DNA of 14,965 nucleotides, taken from assembly GCA_001584585.1 (NCBI GenBank), contig LSYV01000023.1:366042-381006 (forward strand), in the 5' to 3' direction. The stretch is from Gonium pectorale (taxonomy: Eukaryota; Chlorophyta; Chlorophyceae; Chlamydomonadales; Volvocaceae). The notes beneath the pieces were generated by a model. That model searched no databases. It saw only the letters and a list, made by a program, of their open reading frames with translations, and was not told the DNA's origin. Positions 1-13,115 of this stretch are shown piece by piece. The translations under genes and the position numbers were made by a program. How positions within the stretch are numbered: the stretch's first letter is position 1; each line of letters begins with the position of its first letter.

Positions 1-5
1 GGAGC

Positions 6-42
6 TGCAGCGGCAGCAGTTGCGGCAGCAGCGGCAGCAGCA
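6..42 (+). repeat. GCA/GCG trinucleotide-rich tract in an RPL17 intron
   Basis: An imperfect run of GCAGCGGCAGCAG-type triplets lies at the left edge of the window. It sits upstream of the first recognisable RPL17 exon, so I place it in an intron. The rest of positions 1-264 is C-rich and leads into a pyrimidine-rich acceptor ending in CAG at 262-264. No RPL17 coding block is visible in it. Confidence 0.5.
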
Positions 43-264
43 TGGGGGAACTCTCGGCCAGCATCGCCGGGGCGGCAACCACAACGCGGCTAGCGGCTAA
101 GGGCTAGCAGCTTGGCCGCGCCGTGTCCGATGGGCACCGGGCCCCCGGGTGGGGTTCCGCTTGGCCTCCATTTGCTCCATCGCGCGCCACCGCCTCTTCA
201 ACACCCTGTTTCCCTCCTCCCTGCCCGCCCATCCCCTCTCTCCCCCGCGCCCTTGCGCCGCCAG

Positions 265-1646
265 GTCAAGGGCCTCGACATCGACAACTGCTACATCTCG
301 CACATCCAGGTCAACCGGGCCATGCGCCAGCGCCGCCGCACGTACCGCGCGCACGGCCGTGTGAACCCGTACATGAGCTCGCCCTGCCACATCGAGCTCA
401 TGATCTCGGAGAAGGCGGCGGGCGTCAAGGCCGAGCAGGTTGGGCGGGGCCGGGAGGGGTACGGTTGGGCGTGCGGATGATGGGAGGAAGGGAGGAGAGG
501 ATAAGGGGGGCGGGCTTGGAAAGGCCGAGTATGTAGGGCCGAGCTTACGGCGAGTCCGGGGTAATATGGGATTCGGAGGGGCTGGCAATGCCGAGCGGGT
601 GGAGAAAGCGAGGAACTAGTGGAGCGCGGATCGGAGGGGAGGGGAAGGGGTGTGAATGGGGCGCGGCGGGCGAGGGTACTGGAACAAGTGACGAGGGACG
701 ACGCATGTGCCCCTCGGGTATTGGGTTTGGAGGAGGTGGAGGCAGTTGCGGCAGGTGAGGTTGCCGAGCCAAGCCACGATTGGCGGACGGTAGGCCAGCG
801 GAGAGGCGGAGAGGCATCATTCAGCTGTTGGGAGGCCAAGTTCGTCTCTGAGCAGCTATTGAGTCAGAGAGCTCGCGAGGAAGGGTGCTTCTCGTGTTTT
901 CAGGGATCAGGCGGTGGGCTGGGTTTGTGGGGCATCGGCGGGCTAATGCCCGAGTTCCTTCACGTTGCAACGAGTTGCAGAGGGTGTGCGTGTGCCGTTG
1001 GTCGGCGTCGATCTAATCGACTCTTGGGGCGCATATCGCCCGGTACGTGATGCGAGGAGTGTTGGCTGTTGCCGAGGCCGGTAGGGCAGCTGCTGGCATC
1101 CGGGGCTGACACGGAGGTGGCGCGGACGTTGAGCGACAGCAGCAAATGAGTGGAGGTCCGAGTGTCTGTTGCGGGCCTGTGGCGGGTCGGTGCGGCGCTC
1201 TGCTGCTGTGCATGCTCCAGGATCTAGCAATCCGTACTCTCGCTCGTGCCGGGCGTAACAAGGGGGCGCGAGGTAGGATTTTTCATGCTGCCGGGCATAT
1301 CCGTGCGTGCGCTTTGCTGGCGTGGCGCCTAGGCTAACGTGGCGCTCGGCGGTGCGGAGACGCGGTTGCCCGGTGGGCGCACAATTGTTGGGCGCCAGGC
1401 GTGTGCAACTGCCGTATGGCCTGCGTCGGTGGCAGCATGATGGCGCGTCACCTGCTTCCTGGGCTGGACCCAATGGAATGCAGTGTGGTGTTCATTCTTT
1501 GTTCAATGGTCCCTGGTTCGGCCGCCGCCCAGAACCTAACGTTTGCCCCCTCCCGCCTCCTCCGCCACCCACAGGACACCAAGGAGCGCAAGCTCAGCAA
1601 GGTGCAGCTGGCCAAGCGCCTGCGCAGCGGCACCGCCTCGGCGTAA
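265..1646 (+). CDS. RPL17: 60S ribosomal protein L17 (uL22), 3' part of gene
   Basis: Structural protein of the cytosolic large ribosomal subunit; uL22 proteins line the peptide exit tunnel. Two exons are visible: 265-438 and 1575-1646 (stop TAA at 1644-1646). The first encodes 58 residues with the family's most conserved block, including [17 protein letters not shown] and [12 protein letters not shown]. The second encodes 23 residues, [19 protein letters not shown]..., the usual basic tail. The acceptor before 265 is CAG after a C-rich tract, the donor at 439 is GTTGGG, and the acceptor at 1572-1574 is CAG; the junction is phase 0 (GAG CAG | GAC). The N-terminal half is not in the window, since 1-264 holds no matching coding block, so the gene is partial because of the window edge. 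The 1,136-base intron is long for a ribosomal protein gene but not unusual in volvocine algae. The eukaryotic sequence type excludes the plastid homologue. Confidence 0.95.
439..1574 (+). other. Long intron of RPL17
   Basis: This stretch separates the last two RPL17 coding exons. It begins GTTGGG and ends with a C-rich tract and CACAG. It is G-rich in its first half. Open frames within it encode nothing I recognise. I looked for an intron-encoded box C/D snoRNA, because ribosomal protein introns often host them, and found only an imperfect candidate (see rejected items). Confidence 0.8.
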
Positions 1647-1689
1647 AGCGCCGCTGGTGCCGGCCGCCGCCGCGCACTGTGTGTGTCTG

Positions 1690-1694
1690 TGTAA
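1690..1694 (+). promoter_or_regulatory. TGTAA polyadenylation signal of RPL17
   Basis: The pentamer TGTAA is the usual poly(A) signal of Chlamydomonas and its relatives. This copy lies 44 bases after the RPL17 stop codon, a plausible short 3' UTR for a highly expressed gene. Confidence 0.65.
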
Positions 1695-2657
1695 CAGAAA
1701 AAAGTGACTGGGGAGTCGGGACCGTCCCTACAGTCATCTCATTGCGCACTTCAGTCATCTTACTGACACCAGCGCCCTCAGCGACGTACGCAATGAAAGG
1801 AGAAACGCGGCGAGCAGCCTCTTCGCAGCTTGGGGCCATTCAAGCACTGTCGGGGAAAGGGGTATATGACCGATGATGGCACGGTTGGTGCGCGCTTGTA
1901 TGCGCTGCTGGTGCACCGCTGCCTCATATGCGGCACCGGCGCCTTCAGGGGATCAGGCAAGGGTCGTAGAGGCACTGTTGGGGCAGACGTGGCACTCGCG
2001 CGCTGCTTACAGCACCCTTGAGCGGCCTGTCTAGGCCCCAGGGTCTCAGCCGCCCGGTCGCCGCTCCTTAGGTGCAAACATCTCGTAGGGGGCAGGCCTT
2101 GTGGCCTTGTGCGGCAGGCCGAACCACACCGCGAGCCCAGGCCAAGGTGTGCACTTCAGGTCGCACGCGCCCCACCTCGTCTCGTTCTGGACATCGAGCC
2201 ATGCGCATTCGTACAGGGGCCATCGGCCAGCCACAGAAGTAAAGCCACAGCGCCACACAGCAGCGTTCAACAGCCCTCCTCCTGCAGCGCAACCTGACCC
2301 CCATCCAGCTGCAGGACTTCCACCTTCATAGAGCGGGACGCGTGAGCCTGGCAGCTGCCGCAAACTCAGATGCCCTGTACTCGGCGCCCTGCTGGAAACA
2401 TCATACCCTCGGGTGTGTATGTCCGTAGAGGCTGCCTTCCCCGTTTCTGGTTATCGTTTTTTTTCTAGCCCCCGTTCAAGCGCGTACTCCCCGCATCCCG
2501 CCGCGGTGCGCACATCGCCTCGAAACGCAGCCGCCAAACGCCTCACCAACCCCTGCCCCCGGACCTCCCTCGCGCCGCCGCCGTGCGCGCCCCGAGCCCG
2601 ACACCGCGCCATCCTCCGGGCCAAGTCCACGCGGCCCTCGCTTCTGTCCACGCGTCT
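1695..2657. other. Region between convergent genes RPL17 and the IF3 homologue
   Basis: About 960 bases hold no convincing coding sequence. RPL17 ends at the left on the plus strand and the IF3 homologue ends at the right on the minus strand, so this is 3' flank for both. The part right of about 2010 is probably the 3' UTR of the IF3 homologue. Open frames here are short, of mixed composition and unrecognised. Confidence 0.55.
2007..2011 (-). promoter_or_regulatory. Candidate TGTAA poly(A) signal of the IF3 homologue
   Basis: TTACA on the plus strand reads TGTAA on the minus strand, about 650 bases beyond the IF3 stop codon. A 3' UTR of that length is common in these algae. It is the first minus-strand TGTAA I found after the stop. 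Confidence 0.4.
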
Positions 2658-3853
2658 CTACCCGGCCTGCGCCGGCTCCGCAAGGCCGCTGCCTCGCGCC
2701 TTCGCCGCCGCCGGCTGCGCCGCGTCCGCCGGCTGCGTCCGCTTCTGCGGCGGCGGTTTGAGGGTGACCCGCCACGCGCCCGCTTGGACCCTCCGCGGCT
2801 TGTCCACCCGGGCCCTGCCGTCCAGGCGCTCCAGGACGGTGTCACAGAGCTGCGCGGCCGGCTCCGACTGCTCCTCGCCGCGGAAGGCCACCACCAGGTT
2901 GACGCTGCGGCGGGCCGAGGGCAGGGTGGGGTGGGGAGGCGCGGGGAGGAAAGGCCGGGTGGGGCTAGATCGTCTTAATCAAATCAGGGTCAAGTGAGAA
3001 GGCGCTTCGGGGTGGGGGCGCAAGGGCGTAGGGGACATGCTCACACGCAGAGTGGAGGGGAGGTGGGCAAGAGGATCAAGGGGTCCTTGGCGAGCATGAC
3101 AACTTGGTGCTTTTGGGGGCTGGGCGGAGGGGAGCGGGGAGGCGAGAGCGAGCACAGAAAGCGGGAGAGGGTGCTCCCATTAGGGGTGACGGTGTTACAA
3201 TGTGCACGGGCTGTTATCACGGCAAGCAAGCTGCTCGGTGAGCAGCTGGGCAGGGCCTTTCGGGCCTGCCTTCCAAAGCCCTTGCAGTCAATCGCCTAAC
3301 GGCAGTGCTCCCTCGCCAGGCCCCGGCCCCGGTTCCGCCGTGGCTCACTTGAGTCCGTCAGCCAGCCACCCCTCCGCCCTCCGCAGCTTGGTCGCCAGGT
3401 CGTGCTCCATGATGCGGGGGCGCAGTTGCAGCTCCTTGCTGTTGTCCCTGCAGGGGCGGGAGGGGGGAGGCAGACAAGGTGGCGGCCGCGATCGACAGCG
3501 CGGGCGGGGTGCGCGGGCGGGTATTCCCCATTGCCGTGCGCGCAATACGCGGCACGGTGTCCACGGTCCATGTGACATCCTTGCCCTGCCCTAACGAAGG
3601 GGCCGGATCATGGGCGGGGTTTCCTGCGCAGCACCACGATTGGGTGCCGTGCGCGACCATCCCTCCTAGCCATACAGAGCACACGGTCGTGGGTTGTCCC
3701 TCCCCTCCCCTCGACCCGGAAGGCCGGTAGAGGGGGGTTTCGGCAGGTATTTCGGCGGGCGGTCGCCATGCACCGTCAGCAGTCGGGTATGAGGCCAGCC
3801 CCAGCCAGCACAGCTCACGCGCCTCACTTCTGCTTTGCAGCCGGCTTGGCCAT
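2658..3853 (-). CDS. Bacterial-type translation initiation factor IF3, C-terminal domain; 5' end unresolved
   Basis: Probable organellar (mitochondrial or plastid) IF3, which binds the small ribosomal subunit during start-site selection. Minus-strand exons: ?-3828, 3447-3349 and 2904-2658 (stop TAG). Donors are GTGAGG and GTGAGC; acceptors are CTGCAG and CCGCAG. Both junctions are phase 2 and keep the frame. The joined protein shows the IF3-C signature in order: basic linker MAKPAAKQKK, then KELQLRPRIMEHDLATKLRR, EGWLADG, VNLVVAFRGEEQ, and finally RVDKPRRVQAGAWRVTLKP, followed by an Ala/Pro tail of about 30 residues. These match the bacterial pattern of I-L-RP-I--HD---K, the F-RGRE strand and the final EQ-PK-EGR strand. 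The ATG at 3853 would give a 123-residue protein with the C-domain only. The same frame stays open to an ATG at 4300 (272 residues, a usual mitochondrial IF3 length), but the added residues do not look like an IF3 N-domain. The N-domain may lie in unseen upstream exons or be lost. I am sure of the C-domain exons and unsure of the start. Confidence 0.8.
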
Positions 3854-6379
3854 TTGCACAGGCCGCTGACTGGCCGTCGGTGGCGCTACGTTCGTCGCGG
3901 TCGCTTGGTGGTCAGCACGGGTGCCAAGGAGCCGCACGCAGAAGCATGTCCAGGATGGGGACTGCTGCCATCGCGCAGGCGGCCCCAATTGTGGCGGTGG
4001 CAGCACCATCGGGTCACGCCACCAGCTCGGGGTCAGCCGCGTGATAGCGGCCGCGCATGGCTCTGGGCAGGATGCCCCAGCTACCCCGGTCGGAACGTGT
4101 GGAGTGCCGATGGCGGGGTATGCCCTCGACATGAGGGCGTTGCTGGGGTCGCTCGAGTCGAGTGCTTGCTCCGACGTTCTCGAAATCTCGCCAGTACCGA
4201 GTAGCCCCCGAACGGGGCCGACGGCCTCGTGCACATTGCTGGAAAGAAGTTGCAACACAGGCCCCAGCCTCGCCCCGCATAGGCGCCCGAAATGCAGCAT
4301 CTAATCAGCTACCGTCCGTCAAAGGCTTGCGACAAAGGGGTAACCACGGCTAGCTCCGAACTGTCGAGGCATGGGGGTGCTCTTGGAATTCTCCTACCCG
4401 CATTATCATCTGTTAGGCACCACGGCTTTAAAGGAATGATATGATAGAACGAACATGACCCCAGCAGCTGGATCCAAGAGGTGACAGCCGTGCTGCGCGT
4501 AGAGTACGTCATTTGCTAGTACGTGCCGCAGAGTCTCGGCACACGGGAGGGTTGCCACGCTCCGCGACGCCTGCCGACGTCGGGGTTTGGCTAAGTGACC
4601 ATGGTGGCAGGTTTCTCTCTTTTTGCCTGTCTGTCAAGTTCTCCACGACACCACCCCGCGTATGCGCCCGTCAGCGTTGCAAGTAGGCGACCTTGACGTA
4701 CCATAGAAGCACTTTTAACATACCGTCAGCTGTACAAATGATGCGTATGAAAAAAAGAGAAATCTGCAGAGAAAGAGGGAGCCCGCCTCTACGGTCATGC
4801 ACACCCGAAGGCGCGACGTTTCCAGTAGGGCGGGCGGGTACAATTCAAGGCATGTGACGTTACTCCCGCCCCCCAAACGACCGGCTTACCATCTTACCCG
4901 GTTTGTCGAACTGCACCTGAAGTACTGCAAGGTTTCAAGGTTGAGCTGCGGTGGTGGTGTCGTCATGGCCACAGGTCCGACGGCGCTCAGCGGTTGCCAG
5001 ACCTTCGTGCGCCCAGCCCGCCCAGCCGGCCGTGTACAGACCTGGAATGATGAACAAGGCTCGCAAGAACCACTAGGCCCACGAACCGCTCAGGTTCTTT
5101 TCTGCAATTGCCAAGTTTGCATACGTGTCCTCACAGCGCCAACTTGGTGTCTGTGTCACGTTGCGCTCTTTTGTGTTTCGTGTTCTGGGCCTCACGGCTA
5201 AGACAACGGGTGTTTCACCCCTCTGCTGTGGCGGGTCGGGAGCCAATCGGCTCGTGTGGCCTGCAGTCCCTCTGGGAAGCCTGTAATCTTTATCTGTAAG
5301 AAGCTCGAGGCTGCGCACGACGCGCCGTGGCACGAATGTGCTCGCACAAGACAACAAGGGAGTACAAATGGATACCACTTTCCAGTCTGTAACATATGGG
5401 TGATCGGACCGTCTCTGACAGATGCGAGGCGGCCGCAACATCCCTGCTGAACGTATCCCACTTTCACACTTAAAGAGCGTACTGCCATGCTCCACCCGGC
5501 AGCTTTCACAGCATAGAAGGCCCTAAGCACACCGGTACCAGGCCACGATCCACCCACCAAGCTGTACGGCATCGTCCGGGTCCAAACAAAAAGCAGTAGC
5601 CCCATCACATGCCAAACCGCATGCCCGTTGGTTGCCCCAGCGGCGTTGGTCCAAGCAACAAGCCCTTGCCACAACAACTTACGGCAGATGCCGTACGGGA
5701 GCGGTGAAGGGCGGCGCCATTGACGGTGCGGCAGCGGCAGGCAAGGGCGGCATATGTGGAACCTCTTGCATCTTACGCATAGAAGCCTCAGGCCGCTCTC
5801 CTGCAGCTCTAGAGAAAGCACCGCAACGTCAAATCGCCACTACGTCATATGTATAAATCAGTGCAGTCACGTTGGCTCTTCATATGGCAGTTCTAGCGAG
5901 TCCTGCGGGTCAAGGTTGACGAAACAAAACAGGCAACCGTCCTCCTGCCTACTAGGACTAGTGATACACGAGAATAGCCGCCGCACAATCTGCAGGCTCT
6001 CGGCCGAAGCCCACGTCAGATAGAGCCTAGCTCCATGCTACAAGCCCGCTGCCGCCGCGCGTTGAGTGCGCACACCGCGTCAGTAACCAGCTCCCGGCAC
6101 ACATACAAGCTTCACAGCATACGCGCTGCGATACGCGTGCTCATCTGCATCCCAAGAGGGCGGCAGCACCAGGAGCAAAGGTAGTGTCGGCATGCAAAAC
6201 TCCACGCATTCAGCGGTGTGCATCTAGTTCGAGCGGTACTACCCTTCCCGCCCGCCCCGCCTGTATCTTGATCCCTCATACACCCCAAACGCCGCCCAGC
6301 TTTCGCTCAGCCCGCCCAACACTTCGATTCCCTGCGCCCACTACCTTGATTCCCACCCCAAGCTCCCGACCCAGCCTCC
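3854..6379. other. Long region without a convincing gene
   Basis: About 2.5 kb lies between the recognisable IF3 exons and the end of SRP54. The left part (up to about 4300) may hold 5' exons or the promoter of the IF3 homologue. The middle (about 4300-5900) appears less GC-rich than the genes and has several short A/T runs. The right part should contain the SRP54 3' UTR. Open frames up to 207 codons occur on both strands, but none shows a recognisable motif or a plausible splice-linked partner. Three plus-strand TGTAA pentamers cluster at 5282-5392. I found no minus-strand TGTAA for SRP54; a TGTAG variant lies at 6042-6038. No tRNA or rRNA was seen. Confidence 0.5.
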
Positions 6380-9429
<3,050 letters not shown>

Positions 9430-12261
9430 ATGCTCGCGTGCCAAGCACACAGTTCTTGTGAATTAGGTAAACAACCAAGAACCTTAACACGTTTAATGCG
9501 AATTTCACCCACGTCAAGTGATTTTGTGATGCTCTCGCAACGTTCGGCGCGCGGCGCGGGGTTCCGGCGCACTAAGCCGTTCACAGGCTGCGGCTCAAGG
9601 CTGATACGCGCACAAGCCGGCGAGGGCGGCGAGACGAGTGCACCCCCGCAGCAAGCTCCGCGCCCGGCGCCTGGGCCCCGCCCCGCGGGCGCCAGGCCGG
9701 TGCCCCCGCCGCGGCCAGCTAGCGGTATGCCGCCGAGGCCGGGAGTCATGCTAGGCCCTGACGGCCAACCGCTGGAGGTAGGAGTATGCATGTGTACCGC
9801 ACACGTACCGGTAGTGTACCGCAGTGAGCCCCACCGGGACCACAAGCTGCGCGAGGCCTCGAGAATCCTGGGCCGCACGCTCTCTTACCGTTCATGGAAG
9901 CCCCGCCCCACCCCTCCCCCCGCTCTTCACGTTGCGACCCACCTTTGCTGTAGCAGTGGCCTCTCGGGGCATCACCGGTGCCCTCCCAACGCGCCCACAC
10001 CCGCAGGTGGTTCCCGTGGAGAAGACCGGCGAGGACGCCTGGGCGGGCGTGGCCCGAGTGGACCGGGGCAGCAGCGCCCAATTCGATTGGACGTGAGTTG
10101 CCGTACATGCTGCCCTCCAGGATGCCGCACTCTGCCGCAGCCCCGCTCGGGCTGGCCCTCCCTCCACGCTCACGGGTTGCTACTTGCTAGGGGTTGTTTT
10201 TGTTGGGTCGGGCACTATAGGGGGTCCTCGGGCTGCTGGCTACGATGCCTTTGCTAGCTCCCTTCTAGACCCTTTTTTGCACTCCGTCACGCATGCGTAA
10301 TACACACACGGGCAGTCGTATGCGTTGTTCCTTTTCAACACACACGGGCAGTGCCACGTCTCTGAGTATGCGCAGGCAGGCACGCGCGGTTGCCTCGGGG
10401 GCTGGGTCGCAGGGCGTGATCTGCAAGGCGGCCTTGGGGCGCGTAGCTGCGCAACCGGCGTCGTGGGCCACATGGGTTGACCCATGGAGCGCCTTGACAG
10501 CGCGGGTGTCACTTGACAGCACCAGCCGGCACGCGACGCTGGCGTTCTCGGCCAGGCACATGCCGGTCGGGACCGTCTGTGGGAGGCGACCTGGGGCAGT
10601 GCGAACCCTGCAGCTGCATCGGCCATCCTGTGCAGTCGCTCTGCGCCAGGGAATGGGGCTGAGCCCCGACACTTTTCTCTTCGCCTTTCGCACACTGCCC
10701 CGTGTGTTCACCCCACCTGCCCGCCCGCAACCCGACGCACGATGTGTTCGCCCATGGGACTCCCCAAAGCGTCAGCCTCACTCGCCCCGCACGCCTCTCT
10801 GTCTCGCAACTATTCTAGTGACTCTCCCCTGCGCCCGCCCTCCCGCCCTTGGCATCCTCGGTCCCCGCACAGGAGCGCCGCTACGCTCGTCGCCGGCGAC
10901 CTGGCGGCGCTGCTGGTCTTCGCAGCGGCTGGGCGCGCCAACCACGGAGAGGGAGGCGGAGCGGAAGTCATCAGCACCGCCCTTCCCTTCATCCTAGGTA
11001 CGAGCGGCCCAGCTTCTATGGGCGCTCTATACTGCTCGCGTGGCTCTGCGCCTGGGGTCTGGGCTGGAGCCGAGCGGTCAGCGCCATCAGGGTCTACCGT
11101 TGCCAACCGCAGCAGGCGCATGCGGACCAGGGTACCGGGATCTGCTGTGGACCGCAGGTCCCGCGGAAGCTGCGGTCCTTGGCGAACCGTAGCCGTACAC
11201 AGCTCTCCTTCTCCTTTCTGCCCCTTTCTCTTTGCTCATGTTCTCCACGTCTGGCCCCCGGGCTGCCAGCAAAATCCACTTTTTGCCTCGCGAGTTGTTG
11301 TCTAAGTGGTCTACTGTTACTTGCTCATTGTTGCCCGTACATGCCGTCTCGGCTCCCCGCCGCGCCAGGCTGGTTCGCCACGGCGCCCCTCCTGGGCGGC
11401 TTCGGCGCGGAGGCTCGCAAGCAGGGTGTCCAGCCCGCCGCCCTGACCGCCGCCAAGTGCTGGGCGGTGGGCATCCCCACAGGCCTGCTGCTCCGCGGCC
11501 TGCTCCGCGGCTACGTGCCGCCCGTGCCCTTCATCGCGGTCAGCATGGCAGTCAACGGCGTGCTGCTGGTGGGCTGGCGGTCGGCGCTGGCGGCGGCCAC
11601 CAAGCCGGTGGGTTGCGGGCGAAGGATTGGCGAGGCGGAGCGGGGGCGACGGGGTGTACAGGACGGGGTTGTACAGGACGGGGTTGTATGGGGTCGTGTG
11701 GGGGCGGGGCTGCGGGAGGAGGCGCGGACAGACACGCGGGAACACGACCTTTTGGCCCCAGTCATGGAGTTGGGTCAGGGGCGGACTTGGGAGCGCAGGT
11801 TGGGGAGGCGGCGCCAGGATGCGGAGGCGCGTGTGCGGCCTGAGTGGCATCCCAGAATCCGGCGTTCCGTTGCACTCCTTGCCGTGCCCCAAGTGCCATT
11901 TCGCCGTGCCGGGGCGCTTCCGTCAGCTGATGCGACGAGGCGGGACACGGGGCAGTCCCCCGTTGCGTGCGTGCCGTCGACCATCTCCGGGCTGTGGAGG
12001 TGCCACGTCAACCGGCTCGGCGGGCGGCCACGGCTGCAGCTAGCGGCTGCTGCGCTGTCGATGTGCACCTGCCACAGAGGAGCTGTGCTAGGCCGGATCG
12101 AGGTCGACGCCTAACCTTCACCTGTACCGGTACCGATACCGTAATGTCTTAACCCCGCGCGCCCACAGGCTGAGCCGGATACCGTGAAGACCCGGCGAGA
12201 CCGGCGGGGTAACCCGTTCGAGTTCCTGGAGCTCCTGATGTCGCTGACCAAGCGGTGGTAG
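9430..12261 (+). CDS. Plastid-targeted DUF3054 integral membrane protein
   Basis: Exons 9430-9777, 10007-10092, 10873-10997, 11369-11607 and 12169-12261 (TAG) join to 296 residues. Donors are GTAGGA, GTGAGT, GTACGA and GTGGGT; all acceptors are CAG, and the phases fit. The first ~70 residues are Arg/Ser/Ala-rich and end in SRLIRAQAGEG, an algal chloroplast transit peptide with a VxA-like cleavage site. A Pro-rich linker and VVPVEKTGEDAWAGV follow. The core, residues 145-266, matches DUF3054, known mainly from cyanobacteria and actinobacteria: GDLAALLVFAAAGRANHGE (153-171), ALPFILGWFATAPLLGGFG, CWAVGIPTGLLLRGLLRGYVPP and VPFIAVSMAVNGVLLVGWR. This gives four predicted membrane helices. A basic tail, KTRRDRRGN...LTKRW, ends the protein. 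The biochemical function of the family is not known to me. A thylakoid or inner-envelope location is inferred from the transit peptide and the cyanobacterial relatives. Confidence 0.9.
10302..10352 (+). repeat. Duplicated 15-mer in a DUF3054-gene intron
   Basis: ACACACACGGGCAGT occurs at 10302-10316 and again exactly at 10338-10352, 36 bases apart, in the second intron. It looks like a degenerate minisatellite or a local duplication. Confidence 0.7.
11655..11689 (+). repeat. 15-bp tandem repeat in the last DUF3054-gene intron
   Basis: TGTACAGGACGGGGT is repeated head to tail (11655-11669 and 11670-11684). A partial third copy, TGTA, follows from 11685. It is a short minisatellite in the 561-base intron. 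Confidence 0.75.
12125..12142 (+). repeat. TACCGN triple hexamer near the last intron acceptor
   Basis: TACCGG, TACCGA and TACCGT follow each other directly, ending 26 bases before the final DUF3054 exon. The first two hexamers contain an overlapping CCGGTACCGG-type near-palindrome. A function is not evident. Confidence 0.6.
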
Positions 12262-12780
12262 AGAATTGTTGCTGACAAAAGCTACCATGAAGAGCGGGAT
12301 AGCTGTGCAGTCCCCACGACCGATGGTGGGGGGGGGCCGATGCCAGCGGACTGACAGCGCCTCGGGGCGCTGATGGGGCCGCCGCGCGCCGGTCCCCCCA
12401 ACCCTCCACACTGGAACACAGTCCGTGCGATGTGGTCACTAAAGCCTTCCCGGACTTCTGTACTGTCGGTCCTGCAAGGGCATTTGGCGACGGTTGACGT
12501 TCATCGTGATGACAGTGCGGCGGTGGCCCGCTCGATTGGGATTGGCGTCTCGATAGGAGTGTGGCTGGGAGGCCTACTGGGCACGCCGCGCCTTCGAGCG
12601 TGTTCTTCGGCAAGGGTTCTTGTACTGCGAAAGGCTTGGTGGACCGACAAGGACAGCCCAAGTGGCTCAATCGAGCGCGGGATGCGGACGGTAACTGTTC
12701 TCCGAAAGTGTGGGAGCGAGCCCATCGGTGCGAGCGGCATTTTGAGGCGCAGGACGAGCGTGTAGGTGATTACGATCTGC

Positions 12781-12785
12781 TGTAA
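12781..12785 (+). promoter_or_regulatory. TGTAA poly(A) signal of the DUF3054 gene
   Basis: This TGTAA follows the stop codon by 520 bases and is the first plus-strand match I found after it. It implies a 3' UTR of about 0.5 kb. Positions 12262-12780 otherwise hold nothing recognisable beyond a run of ten G residues. Confidence 0.55.
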
Positions 12786-13115
12786 TGTGCTTTCCATGTT
12801 CGGTATAAACTTCTGCAGTCATGAACTTTTGCAAATTCAAGCGCGCATGCTTATGGGCTCGCAGAAGCAACCTTCGGAACCACCCGTGTCATACACGTCG
12901 TACGCACGTCGTACACCCATAGTGGCCTGTGTCGGCAATAAAGTTAGCACTCATCTTCAAGTCGTCACTCTGCATCTTGCAGCTTTCGAGCCATCTTGAG
13001 TGAGGCATTGTGACACTGGGACCGGACACCCTTGCCATAACTACCGTTCATCCGCTTTCTGTGCATGTAACGCATAGATTCTACAAATTTTCGGAATAAG
13101 TTACGGCTACTCATC
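12786..13115. other. Spacer and likely promoter/5' leader of the next gene
   Basis: About 330 bases between the inferred DUF3054 poly(A) signal and the next start codon. It contains a short tandem duplication at 12894-12914 and a plus-strand TGTAA at 13066-13070. No coding block is visible, though an unseen 5' exon of the following gene cannot be excluded. Confidence 0.45.
12894..12914 (+). repeat. Tandem CACGTCGTAC duplication
   Basis: CACGTCGTAC is present twice with an 11-base period. Each copy holds ACGTCGT, and the GTAC ends are palindromic. The pair lies about 200 bases before the start codon of the downstream gene, so it could be a paired regulator site, but this is inference only. 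Confidence 0.5.

Noticed and set aside
1046..1108. Possible box C/D snoRNA in the RPL17 intron (GTGATGC ... CTGA)
   Set aside because: Box C is imperfect, and I could not see a terminal stem, internal C'/D' boxes or a guide match.
2543..2978. Several Arg- or Ala-rich open frames on both strands around the last IF3 exon
   Set aside because: They overlap the IF3 C-terminal exon and its intron out of frame; only the 2904-2658 minus-strand frame carries family motifs.
3825..3840. Strong-looking plus-strand acceptor CACTTCTGCTTTGCAG
   Set aside because: It is the complement of the Lys-rich IF3 linker codons and the minus-strand GTGAGG donor. The plus-strand frames after it match nothing.
5198..5821. 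207-codon minus-strand open frame in the gene-poor region
   Set aside because: It has no recognisable motif and a Cys/Trp/His-rich random look, and no phase-matched neighbouring exon was found.
9430..10257. 275-codon unspliced frame starting at the DUF3054 ATG
   Set aside because: It is correct only to 9777. Beyond that it runs into an intron beginning GTAGGA, and the conserved DUF3054 core lies in later exons.
10849..12114. 421-codon plus-strand open frame over the DUF3054 gene
   Set aside because: It contains the real fourth exon (WFATAPLLGG...) but reads through two introns, and the fused parts do not resemble DUF3054. The splice-linked five-exon model explains the conserved blocks better.
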